Part shown: positions 31,297 to 38,533 of the stretch, one piece after another | Position numbering within the stretch: position 1 is the stretch's first letter | Layout: each line of letters starts with the position of its first letter | From: HGM04593 sp045592125 | Lineage (GTDB): Bacteria > Bacteroidota > Bacteroidia > Bacteroidales > Bacteroidaceae | Length of the DNA stretch: 42,150 nt | Reading direction: 5' to 3' | NCBI GenBank assembly: GCA_045592125.1 | Contig: JAZNUE010000005.1 | Coordinates: forward strand, 1-42,150 | Notes under the pieces: model-generated | Database searches by the model: none | What the model saw: the letters and a program-made list of their open reading frames with translations, nothing else | What the model was told of the DNA's origin: nothing | Position numbers and translations under genes: made by a program

Positions 31297-32811
31297 ATGA
31301 TAAGCAAAGCAGATCAGGCTCTATTGAGCAAGAAAGGTATCTCGGCCGAACAGGTAGCCGAGCAGTTAAGAACATTCAAGACTGGTTTCCCGTTCCTCAG
31401 GATTGAGGCTGCGGCAACCATTGGCAAGGGTGTGCTGGCTCCCTCGCAGGGCGAGATTGAGGAGTACCTCAAGGTGTGGGATGCATATTGTGCCGAGGGT
31501 AACGATATCCTCAAGTTCGTTCCGGCCTCGGGCGCTGCAAGCCGCATGTTCAAGGACCTCTTTGCTTTCCTGAGCGCGGAATACGATGTGCCTACAACTG
31601 GTTTCGAGAAGAACTTCTTTGCAAGCATAGAGAAGTTCGCCTTCTACGCCGACCTTAACGAGGCCTGCCTCAAGAACAAGTCAATGGGCGTGAAGGAACT
31701 CATCGAGAAGGGGCAGTACAAGGACGTAGTGTTCAACCTGCTCGACTTCACAGGCATGAACTACGGCTCTCTGCCTAAGGGCCTGCTCAAGTTCCACAGC
31801 TATGAGTGCTGCCCGCGCACATCGGCCGAGGAGCATTTTGTCGAGGGTGCTCTCTATGCAGCTACCGACGGGGTAGTGAGGCTTCACTTCACAGTGTCTC
31901 CTAACCACAAGGCTCTCTTCGAGGAACTGGTTGCAGAGCGCAAGGCCTGCTACGAAGAGATGTTCGGCGTCAAGTACGACATCACATTCTCGGAGCAGAA
32001 GCAGTGCACCGACACCATTGCCGTTGATGCCGAGAATGTTCCTTTCCGCGAGAACGGCGCGCTTGTGTTCCGTCCAGGCGGCCATGGCGCACTCATCGAG
32101 AACCTCAATGACATTGACGCCGATGTAATCTTCATAAAGAACATTGACAACGTTGTCCCCGACCGCCTGAAGCCCGACACTGTTACCTACAAGAAACTGC
32201 TTGCAGGTATTCTCGTGAGCAAGCAGCAGAAGGTGTTCGAGTACCTTCGCCTCATTGACAGCGGCAACTACACCCATGAGCAGGTCGAGGAGATGATACG
32301 CTTCCTGCAGAACGACCTGCAGTGCCGAAATGCCGAAATCAAGGAGATGGAGGACTGCGACCTTGTGCTCTACCTGCGCAAGAAGTTCAACCGCCCCATG
32401 CGCGTGTGCGGTATGGTAAAGAATGTGGGCGAGCCTGGCGGCGGCCCGTTCCTTGCCTACAACCAGGACGGCACAGTGTCGCTGCAGATTCTTGAGAGCT
32501 CGCAGATTGACATGGACAATGCCAGCGCAAAGTCAATGTTCGAGAACGGCACGCACTTCAACCCGGTTGACCTTGTATGCGCAGTCAAGGACTACAAGGG
32601 CCAGAAGTTCAGCCTGCCTGCATTCGTTGACAAGAACACCGGCTTCATCTCTCACAAGTCAAAGAACGGCCGCGAACTCAAGGCCATGGAGCTTCCAGGC
32701 CTGTGGAACGGCGCGATGAGCGACTGGAACACAATATTCGTCGAGGTTCCACTGGTTACATTCAACCCGGTGAAGACCGTTAACGACCTGCTCCGCGAGG
32801 TACACCAGTAA
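31297..32811 (+). CDS. DUF4301 family protein, uridylyltransferase-like
   Basis: A 504-residue cytoplasmic protein that I recognise as the Bacteroidetes DUF4301 family. Three stretches resemble the UTP-sugar-1-phosphate uridylyltransferase fold: KFVPASGAASRMFKDL (73-88), which parallels the nucleotide-binding PAGGxGTR loop; LPKGLLKFHSYE (159-170); and RPGGHGALIENLNDIDADVI followed by FIKNIDNVVPD (259-289), which parallels GHG...F.xNxDN of UGPases. It may activate a sugar, but no biochemical role is known to me. It is a single gene with its own promoter and terminator. Confidence 0.82.
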   Translation: MISKADQALLSKKGISAEQVAEQLRTFKTGFPFLRIEAAATIGKGVLAPSQGEIEEYLKVWDAYCAEGNDILKFVPASGAASRMFKDLFAFLSAEYDVPTTGFEKNFFASIEKFAFYADLNEACLKNKSMGVKELIEKGQYKDVVFNLLDFTGMNYGSLPKGLLKFHSYECCPRTSAEEHFVEGALYAATDGVVRLHFTVSPNHKALFEELVAERKACYEEMFGVKYDITFSEQKQCTDTIAVDAENVPFRENGALVFRPGGHGALIENLNDIDADVIFIKNIDNVVPDRLKPDTVTYKKLLAGILVSKQQKVFEYLRLIDSGNYTHEQVEEMIRFLQNDLQCRNAEIKEMEDCDLVLYLRKKFNRPMRVCGMVKNVGEPGGGPFLAYNQDGTVSLQILESSQIDMDNASAKSMFENGTHFNPVDLVCAVKDYKGQKFSLPAFVDKNTGFISHKSKNGRELKAMELPGLWNGAMSDWNTIFVEVPLVTFNPVKTVNDLLREVHQ

Positions 32812-32833
32812 TGCACAATTGTAATGTGCCCCG

Positions 32834-32870
32834 AATAAGTCCGCTACATCTGTTGTAGCGGACTTATTTT
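32834..32870 (+). terminator. Terminator of the DUF4301 gene
   Basis: A 15-bp perfect stem AATAAGTCCGCTACA / TGTAGCGGACTTATT (32834-32848 with 32854-32868), a 5-nt loop and a short T-run lie 23 bp after the stop. Confidence 0.88.
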
Positions 32871-32932
32871 GTTAAAAATCAGTTAATTAACGTAAAAATA
32901 GATGAAAATCCCCTTTTTCTGGTACATAATCT

Positions 32933-32994
32933 TTTGTGAATTGTCCTTTTCTGCGGCTAAATTTGGTTTTTGGCAATTAATTCGCCTAAATTTG
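32933..32994 (+). promoter_or_regulatory. Tandem promoters of the AraC-family gene
   Basis: Two TAAATTTG boxes (32958-32965 and 32987-32994) lie 29 bp apart, each with TTTG 21 nt upstream (32933-32936 and 32962-32965). The second TTTG is part of the first TAAATTTG box, so the two promoters overlap. The proximal one leaves a leader of about 14 nt. Confidence 0.6.
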
Positions 32995-33013
32995 TTCCAA
33001 AACACAATTTGAT

Positions 33014-33877
33014 ATGGAAAATAGAAACATCCCGTTATCGGAAATAAAGAGTGACAAGATTCTGCTTGGGGATTTCGACAAGGCCGATATCTTCTCACGT
33101 CCCCTGCGCAACAACCACCTTATACTGGTGCTCTGCACCGAAGGGGAAATAGAGGTCGAGGTGAACTACGTATCGTACAGACTCAAGAAGAATTCCCTGG
33201 CAACCCTCCTCCCGCTCGATATTGCGACCTTCAAGGGAAAGAGCGACGACTTCAAGTGCAAGGCCCTCCTGCTCACGCAGAATGTCTATTCGCCAATGAT
33301 AGCCAATCTTGACATTGCCCATTTCAAGGAATTAAAGCAAGTGCCGGTAGTAACCTATGAAGAGAGGTTCTTCAATATGATTCTGCAGCTCTTTACAATG
33401 CTGGAGCAAGCCAAGGAGATGCTTGCCTATGAGGATTTCGAGGCCTATACCGAAAGGATGATTCTCGCTTCGTTCGTGCTGCAGAAGAGCTACATCAAGC
33501 GCATTTCAAAGGACATCAGGCCGCTGCCGGGCGTGGTAATGCGCAAGCGCGAATTGTTCAGGAAGTTCGTAGAGGAGATTGTGAACTCGCATAACGTGTC
33601 GCGCGAGGTGCTTTTCTATGCCAACGAGCTAGGAGTGAGTGCCGGTTACCTTAACGAGGTATGCAACGAGGTATCGACCCATTCGGCAAAGGAGGTTATT
33701 GACTCGGCCGTTGCAAGCCGCCTCAAGTACGAGCTCTCCTACACAGGCAAGACAATCCAGGAACTGGCCGACGAGTACAGTTTCCCAAGCCAGTCATACT
33801 TCAGCCGTTACTACAAGCGCCTCACTGGCATGACCCCCACCGAGTTCCGCAAGAAGAGGAACGGTGCCGAGGACTGA
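33014..33877 (+). CDS. AraC family transcriptional regulator
   Basis: A 287-residue protein. The N-terminal half looks like a cupin-type sensor (LILVLCTEGEIEVEVNYVSY, then LKKNSLATLLPLDIATF). The C-terminal 100 residues carry the double HTH (ANELGVSAGYLNEVCNEVST, then TIQELADEYSFPSQSYFSRY followed by YKRLTGMTPTEFRKKR). This architecture is the common Bacteroidetes AraC type without membrane sensor. The ligand and targets are unknown; no obvious target operon adjoins it. Confidence 0.92.
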   Translation: MENRNIPLSEIKSDKILLGDFDKADIFSRPLRNNHLILVLCTEGEIEVEVNYVSYRLKKNSLATLLPLDIATFKGKSDDFKCKALLLTQNVYSPMIANLDIAHFKELKQVPVVTYEERFFNMILQLFTMLEQAKEMLAYEDFEAYTERMILASFVLQKSYIKRISKDIRPLPGVVMRKRELFRKFVEEIVNSHNVSREVLFYANELGVSAGYLNEVCNEVSTHSAKEVIDSAVASRLKYELSYTGKTIQELADEYSFPSQSYFSRYYKRLTGMTPTEFRKKRNGAED

Positions 33878-33886
33878 GGGTTTCAC

Positions 33887-34149
33887 GCGACTAATGGCTG
33901 CAAAACTTGCCGATAACAAAACGTTGTTTTGTCATTCTGGAGCGGAGAGTAACGCAGCGAAGAATCTAAAACGGTTGCTAATAGAGATCCTTCGTTACAC
34001 TCAGAATGAACAGTATCGCGAGAGGATAATCATTGGACATGTCATTCTTGAGCGCAGCGAAGAATCTTATTAACATACAGGACTGAGGATAACAAGAGCG
34101 CGATAGGATAATCATAGGACTTGTCATTCTTGAGCGCAGCGAAGAATCT
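33887..34149. repeat. Cluster of intergenic hairpin repeats (GAGCGnAGCGAA family)
   Basis: The 327-bp gap between the AraC and radical SAM genes holds no gene. It contains one diverged copy at 33931-33967, an inverted copy at about 33981-34011 (TCCTTCGTTACACTCAGAAT), and two near-identical copies at 34024-34067 and 34106-34149 sharing GTCATTCTTGAGCGCAGCGA then AGAATCT. Each core can fold (ATTCTT with AAGAAT). GCGACTAATGGCTGC at 33887-33901 is the reverse complement, with one mismatch, of part of the 113-bp repeat at 35131-35348. Confidence 0.8.
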
Positions 34150-34204
34150 TGTGTGCAGCCATTGCCCTTGCATTTTCCCGCCATTTGTATTATCTTCGCC
34201 TTGT

Positions 34205-35131
34205 ATGGGCGAGGATATTTTCTATTATAACGAGTTCGGTGCCTACTTGCGCGGCATTTTCGGCTGCAAGGTGCAGAAGATAACCCTAGACGGAGGCTTC
34301 ACCTGCCCCAACCGCGACGGCAAGGTGGGGCGGGGCGGCTGCACCTACTGCAACAACCAGACGTTTAACCCTGCATATTGCCACAGGCACTTGCCAGTGA
34401 GGGAGCAGATGTTGGAAGGAATCTCATTCTTCTCGCACAAGTACCCCCAAATGCGTTACCTTGCATATTTCCAGGCCTACACCAACACCTACGATTCCCT
34501 AGAGAACCTGCAGCGCCGCTACGAGGAGGCCCTTGCCGTAGAGGGCTGTGTGGGGATTGTGATAGGCACACGCCCCGACTGCATGCCACCCGGGCTGCTC
34601 CTTTACCTAAAAGAACTAGCCAAGCGCACCTTTGTGCTTGTAGAATATGGCATTGAGAGCGTGAGCGACGCCACGCTCAAGCGCATAAACCGCGGGCACG
34701 ACTATGCCTGTGCCGTTGACGCTGTGGAGCGCACGGCTGCACATGGGATTCCTGTCGGTGCACATATAATCCTGGGCCTTCCGGGTGAGGACAAGGAGGA
34801 AATAATGCGACAGGCTACTGTGCTGTCGCGCCTGCCACTCACCACGCTCAAGCTCCACCAGCTGCAGCTTATACGTGGCACACGCATGGCGGCCGAGTAC
34901 AGCGAGTGCCCCGAAGATTTTAAGTTATTTGAACTCGACGATTACATTGAAACCGTGATTGACTATGTCGAGCGCCTGCGCCCCGACATTGTACTCGAGC
35001 GTTTCGCTTCGCAATCGCCCAAGGAACTGCTCATTGCTCCCGACTGGGGCCTCAAGAACCACGAGCTAGTAGACAAGATAAAGCGCCGCATGCGCGAGCG
35101 CTCTACCTGGCAAGGACGGCTATACAAGTGA
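34205..35131 (+). CDS. Radical SAM protein, YhcC/TIGR01212-like
   Basis: A 308-residue radical SAM enzyme. The cluster cysteines are C34, C46 and C49 (CPNRDGKVGRGGCTYC), the extended CX11CX2C spacing of the YhcC group rather than CX3CX2C. Further family blocks are VEYGIESVSDATLKRINRGH, GAHIILGLPGEDKEEI and LKLHQLQLIRGTRMA. Its physiological reaction is not established to my knowledge. The start is placed at MGEDIFYYNEFG; the frame extends to 34121, but that stretch is made of an intergenic repeat. A weak promoter (TTG 34168-34170, 20 nt, TATCTTCG 34191-34198) would put the transcript start almost at the ATG. Confidence 0.9.
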   Translation: MGEDIFYYNEFGAYLRGIFGCKVQKITLDGGFTCPNRDGKVGRGGCTYCNNQTFNPAYCHRHLPVREQMLEGISFFSHKYPQMRYLAYFQAYTNTYDSLENLQRRYEEALAVEGCVGIVIGTRPDCMPPGLLLYLKELAKRTFVLVEYGIESVSDATLKRINRGHDYACAVDAVERTAAHGIPVGAHIILGLPGEDKEEIMRQATVLSRLPLTTLKLHQLQLIRGTRMAAEYSECPEDFKLFELDDYIETVIDYVERLRPDIVLERFASQSPKELLIAPDWGLKNHELVDKIKRRMRERSTWQGRLYK

Positions 35132-35348
35132 AAGGTTCAACCGCATGCGGTTGAACCTTTGACAACACCGGCAGCAATTAGTCGCAGGCAGCGTGGCGAT
35201 GTCACGCCCTGCGGGTTGCGAATAGCCGGTGTTGTCAAAGGTGAAAAATTCAACTGCTTGCGGTTGAACCTTCGGCAACGCCGGCAGCAATTAGTCGCAG
35301 GTAGCGTGGCAATGTCACGCCCTGCGGGGCACGAATAGCGAGTGTTTC
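35131..35348. repeat. Two tandem copies of a 113-bp unit with nested inverted repeats
   Basis: The space between two convergent genes is filled by two copies of one unit, period 113 bp (for example GGCAGCAATTAGTCGCAGG at 35170 and 35283). The first copy holds a 30-bp perfect loopless palindrome (35131-35160), a 15-bp outer stem (35158-35172 with 35225-35239) and an inner stem (35183-35195 with 35103+100 to 35213, that is CGCAG/CTGCG and GCGTG/CACGC). In the second copy the outer stem has decayed. The first palindrome probably also terminates the radical SAM transcript, whose stop it touches. Confidence 0.8.
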
Positions 35349-35352
35349 AATC

Positions 35353-36045
35353 CTAGTATTCCAACCCCTTTACCTTCAGGCCTATGTTTACCGGTACTCG
35401 TTCAAGTTCACAGGTCGTTCCTTTCCGCGTAAAGCTCTCCTTCATGTACAATGGGAAAAACAGCGCCTGCTTGCTCATCGTGTACCTCTCCTTGTTATCC
35501 CAACTGTTGCTGCTGCTCCACAGTTCCTTTGCCTTTTCGCTGCAACCGTCCATCCTTACTGCGACGAAATAACGCCCGGGCGCAAGGAACAGCTGCTCTG
35601 CTGGCCTTGCAGTCATTTTCTGCTTGCTGCTGCACAAAGGCACCTCCACATATATTGGAGCGTGCATTACGTTGCAGTACTGCATTCTCTCTTCGTCCAA
35701 TGCATATATGCTTATGCTCAGCCTCATGCCCTCAATTCCGTTCGACATTACATTGAATGAGATTTCCTGCACCTGGAACATGCTGCCGGTCTCCACAACA
35801 GAACCAATCTCCAGCCCAAGGCTCTCGGGTGTCCAGGCTGTGCGTGCCCCTGCCACGCGCATGCCATTGCCTGCAAGTTTCTTGCTCTTCTTCTTTCCGC
35901 TGTACACAAGCGCTTCAGGTAGTGCATATATGCGCGCAGTGCTGTCATTGTCCGCAGCTTTCAGAACAATTGCGCGTTCCTGTGCCGCCGCACCGCAAAT
36001 GCCAAGCAATGCGGCGAGCACATAGACTATTACATACCTCTTCAT
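35353..36045 (-). CDS. Exported protein of unknown function
   Basis: A 230-residue protein with a signal peptide (MKRYVIVYVLAALLGICGAA, cut near AAAQE). The mature part looks beta-rich with no family that I recognise; notable stretches are SVVETGSMFQVQEISFNVMS, IYALDEERMQYCNVMHAPIY and LFLAPGRYFVAVRM. This could be a carbohydrate-binding or jelly-roll-like surface protein, but that is a guess. The Met at 36045 is chosen because it opens the signal peptide; the upstream extension to 36192 is antisense-like. It starts 4 bp after the HTH gene, so it is the last gene of the DUF2975 operon. Confidence 0.75.
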   Translation of the reverse strand: MKRYVIVYVLAALLGICGAAAQERAIVLKAADNDSTARIYALPEALVYSGKKKSKKLAGNGMRVAGARTAWTPESLGLEIGSVVETGSMFQVQEISFNVMSNGIEGMRLSISIYALDEERMQYCNVMHAPIYVEVPLCSSKQKMTARPAEQLFLAPGRYFVAVRMDGCSEKAKELWSSSNSWDNKERYTMSKQALFFPLYMKESFTRKGTTCELERVPVNIGLKVKGLEY

Positions 36046-36049
36046 CCTT

Positions 36050-36253
36050 TTATTCCCTGTATTCAAGAATATCACCCGGCTGGCAATCGAGGGCCTTGCA
36101 CAATGCGTCGAGAGTGCTGAAGCGCACTGCCTTGGCCTTTCCAGTCTTAAGGATTGAGAGGTTCGCTTGGGTAATACCAACCTTCTCGGCAAGTTCGCCC
36201 GATGTCATCTTGCGCTTCGCAAGCATGACATCTACATTTACTATAATAGCCAT
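36050..36253 (-). CDS. Small HTH (XRE/YozG-type) transcriptional regulator
   Basis: A 67-residue Cro/C1-type HTH protein that is nothing but the DNA-binding domain (MLAKRKMTSGELAEKVGITQ, then ANLSILKTGKAKAVRFSTLD, then ALCKALDCQPGDILEY). This short type is regularly paired with DUF2975 membrane proteins, as here: it lies 12 bp after the second DUF2975 gene. The repeats at 37541-37600 are a candidate site for it. Confidence 0.92.
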   Translation of the reverse strand: MAIIVNVDVMLAKRKMTSGELAEKVGITQANLSILKTGKAKAVRFSTLDALCKALDCQPGDILEYRE

Positions 36254-36265
36254 GATTGGAGTTTT

Positions 36266-36976
36266 TTATATGGTGAGGTCCTGTTCCTTTTTCAACTTGA
36301 TTGCAATATCAAACAAACGACCGAAGAAGATTATGAATGTGCCGAAAAGCATATAATAGAATGTCACATTTCCGTTCGGTAGCATCCTTGTCGTTTCCCA
36401 GCATTCATTTTGCAACAGAGTGCTTATTATGATGGTAGCTCCAACGCCATATATGCAAAAGGAATTACGGTTGTTGAAAACGCGCCTTTTTGAAACGTTG
36501 TATAAGATAACAGCAATGAACGTACAACATACCAGCAAAGTCAGTATCTCTACACATTGAGGCAGATATTCTTGCAATGCAAGACCATTGGCCGATGTTG
36601 AGATTATGCCACTTACAATATCAACACAACCGGATATTGCCATGAAGAATCCTATCAGGGCTACTATCGTCAGAGTCAAGTGGTCCGGCTTTTCATCAAC
36701 GGCATTCTTGCTTTCCTCCTCTTCCTCGCATTCACGGTTAGCCTCTTCAAGTTCTTTTTTCATACTGCTGTGCTCAAGAACCTTCTGGAATGCCAGCAAA
36801 CCTCCTACATATACGACTCCCATACACATATACAGCAGTACTGCCGGTATGTCACTCTTGATGCGAAGATAAATCACAGCAGCAACAAGTACTATCGACC
36901 AGATGGCGGCAAAAATATTTATAATGCGCTTGATTCTCTTTGTAGATGTTTTTTTCTCTTTTATATTCTCATTCAT
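36266..36976 (-). CDS. DUF2975 family membrane protein (long form)
   Basis: A 236-residue protein with about six hydrophobic segments. The C-terminal half ends in the DUF2975 signature FGRLFDIAIKLKKEQDLTI, and the N-terminal part has two further helices and an acidic stretch (EEANRECEEEEESKNAVDEK) on the predicted cytoplasmic side. Function unknown; members occur next to a small HTH regulator, which suggests that the membrane protein senses something and controls the regulator. Gap to the preceding DUF2975 gene is 18 bp. Confidence 0.8.
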   Translation of the reverse strand: MNENIKEKKTSTKRIKRIINIFAAIWSIVLVAAVIYLRIKSDIPAVLLYMCMGVVYVGGLLAFQKVLEHSSMKKELEEANRECEEEEESKNAVDEKPDHLTLTIVALIGFFMAISGCVDIVSGIISTSANGLALQEYLPQCVEILTLLVCCTFIAVILYNVSKRRVFNNRNSFCIYGVGATIIISTLLQNECWETTRMLPNGNVTFYYMLFGTFIIFFGRLFDIAIKLKKEQDLTI

Positions 36977-36994
36977 AATAGATGTGGTATAGAA

Positions 36995-37480
36995 TTATAT
37001 CGTTAGATTATTCTCCTCGCTCACCTTGACAGCAATCTTGTAAACCGAAGCAAATACCAGAAGCAGCATGGTATAAATCAATATGTCGGTACTTATTACA
37101 AGGTTGGCAGTCCCTTCTGTTGCAGGTATAACAAGTGTCTCGAAATTCATATGGCAAAAGTTGCCTATCAGATAGCATGCCGCAATGGTGTACATTATAC
37201 CTATATTTACACGCGGGAAGAGAACTCCGTTCTTTACGGCCTTGTACTGCTTGATGAGAAAAACTACAATCAATGCGTAGAACGCATTCTTGAAGAGCAG
37301 CCTTCCTATGAATATGCTCATCTGCATAACGTAGATTTTTTCGTGCCATACAATGCAGCCTTCGCCGCTTTCGGTACAGACATAATAACTCTGGACTAAA
37401 ATCCATACAATGCTCGCAATACACAGGAATGACGCGAAAATAGTTACTCCCAATAATCCTTTGTGACCTTTAGTTTCCAT
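36995..37480 (-). CDS. DUF2975 family membrane protein (short form)
   Basis: A 161-residue protein with four hydrophobic segments and the family C-terminus (ASVYKIAVKVSEENNLTI). It is the first gene of the operon DUF2975-DUF2975-HTH-exported protein. The start at METKGHKG (37480) is preferred over 37522, which lies next to the -7 element of the promoter. Confidence 0.8.
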   Translation of the reverse strand: METKGHKGLLGVTIFASFLCIASIVWILVQSYYVCTESGEGCIVWHEKIYVMQMSIFIGRLLFKNAFYALIVVFLIKQYKAVKNGVLFPRVNIGIMYTIAACYLIGNFCHMNFETLVIPATEGTANLVISTDILIYTMLLLVFASVYKIAVKVSEENNLTI

Positions 37481-37524
37481 AATTTTGAGTGTTATTAAAC
37501 GGTAAATAATGCTTGCCGGCACTG

Positions 37525-37555
37525 CAAATGTATATCAAATTTATCGTAAAACAAT
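37525..37555 (-). promoter_or_regulatory. Promoter of the DUF2975-HTH operon
   Basis: On the minus strand, ATTG (37555-37552), 19 nt, TACATTTG (37532-37525), with a leader of about 40 nt to 37480. The -33 element lies inside the first copy of the operator-like repeat. Confidence 0.65.
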
Positions 37556-37600
37556 AAAATTAGAAAGAAAAACAATAAAATTAATATTGTTTAACGATAA
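37541..37600. promoter_or_regulatory. Operator-like direct and inverted repeats upstream of the DUF2975-HTH operon
   Basis: A 15-bp direct repeat AAAACAATAAAATTA occurs at 37548-37562 and 37569-37583, two helical turns apart (21 bp). The outer ends form an inverted repeat (TTATCGTAAAACAATA at 37541-37556 against 37585-37600, 15 of 16 positions). It overlaps the -33 element of the operon promoter, where a repressor would act. Confidence 0.6.
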
Positions 37601-37628
37601 AAAGACTATTGGGTAATGGACATGCCTG

Positions 37629-37660
37629 TTTGCTTGCTTGAGGGAAATAGTGTATATTTG
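37629..37660 (+). promoter_or_regulatory. Promoter of the GNAT gene
   Basis: TTTG (37629-37632), 20 nt, TATATTTG (37653-37660). The leader of about 155 nt to the start at 37821 contains a GAGCGnAGCGAA hairpin repeat. Confidence 0.7.
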
Positions 37661-37686
37661 CCCAAAAAGTGTTCCTTGGCGTTGCT

Positions 37687-37750
37687 CAGGATAACAAAAG
37701 CGCACAATGATAATCATAGTACTGTCATGCTGGAGCGCAGCGAAGCATCT
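37687..37750. repeat. Intergenic hairpin repeat copy in the GNAT leader
   Basis: The stretch matches 34086-34149 over about 64 bp (AGGATAACAA, AGCGC, GATAATCATAG, GTCAT, GAGCGCAGCGAAG and ATCT all shared). It is thus a longer unit than the hairpin core alone. Confidence 0.75.
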
Positions 37751-37820
37751 AAACCGTTTCACTCAGACGTATTGTTGAGGACACTAGTTTTCAGTTTTCA
37801 CCTTTCACTTTTTCGTTTAT

Positions 37821-38315
37821 ATGAACATACGTAAAGCAACATACAACGACGTTCCCGCGCTCATGCAGCTCTTTGAGCGTGCAAAGGCAATTATGCGTGC
37901 GAGCGGCAACATGCACCAGTGGGGCAGCGGCTACCCATCTGAAGAGATTGTGCGCAAGGATATAGCAGCAGGTGTGTGCTATGTGCTGTGCAGCGATGAC
38001 GGCATTTTGGCCACTATGGCATTCATTCCCGGGCCGGACCCTACATATTCTGTAATAGAGGGCGGCGCGTGGCTCAACGATGAACCCTATTATGTTATTC
38101 ATCGCATTGCGGTTGCACTCCCTGGCAAGGGATGTGCCCGACGCTTGCTCGATTGGGCGTTTGAACGCTGTTCAACACTGCGCATTGACACCCACCACGA
38201 CAATGTAATCATGCACCACATACTGCGCAGCTATGGCTTTGAGTATTGCGGAGTAATCCGCCTTGCCAACGGCGACCCGTGGGATGCGTACCAGAGGAGT
38301 AAAGAGTACAGATAA
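37821..38315 (+). CDS. GNAT family N-acetyltransferase
   Basis: A 164-residue acetyltransferase. The N-terminus IRKATYNDVPALMQLFERAK and the acetyl-CoA site IHRIAVALPGKGCARRLLDW (Q/RxxGxG/A-type P-loop) are typical. The substrate is unknown. The last four residues (KEYR) and the stop are encoded by the first unit of the 14-bp tandem array, so the original C-terminus may have been replaced; the loss would be small, since the fold is complete at that point. Confidence 0.88.
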   Translation: MNIRKATYNDVPALMQLFERAKAIMRASGNMHQWGSGYPSEEIVRKDIAAGVCYVLCSDDGILATMAFIPGPDPTYSVIEGGAWLNDEPYYVIHRIAVALPGKGCARRLLDWAFERCSTLRIDTHHDNVIMHHILRSYGFEYCGVIRLANGDPWDAYQRSKEYR

Positions 38316-38496
38316 CAGAGAACAGATAACAGAGCACAGATAACAGAGCACAGATAACAGAGTACAGATAACAGAGTACAGAGAATAGAGTACAGATAAC
38401 AGAGTACAGATAACAGAGTACAGAGAACAGAGTACAGAGAATAGAGTACAGATAACAGAGTACAGATAACAGAGTACAGAGAACAGAGAATAGATT
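38301..38496. repeat. 14-bp tandem repeat array, 14 units
   Basis: Fourteen consecutive units of 14 bp with consensus ACAGAGTACAGATA, varying mainly at positions 2, 7, 8 and 13. There is a higher-order order of variants: blocks beginning ATAGAG recur at 38385 and 38441. It begins inside the end of the GNAT gene and stops about 40 bp before the MATE start. Confidence 0.95.
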
Positions 38497-38533
38497 AAGG
38501 TTATTTTTGCACAATAGTACAAAAACAGATATT

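Noticed and set aside
33864..34184. Short frames in the gap between the AraC and radical SAM genes
   Set aside because: They are built from the intergenic hairpin repeats and have no ribosome-binding site or conserved feature.
38301..38496. Possible CRISPR array
   Set aside because: Units are 14 bp and contiguous with no spacers, and no cas gene is present in the window.
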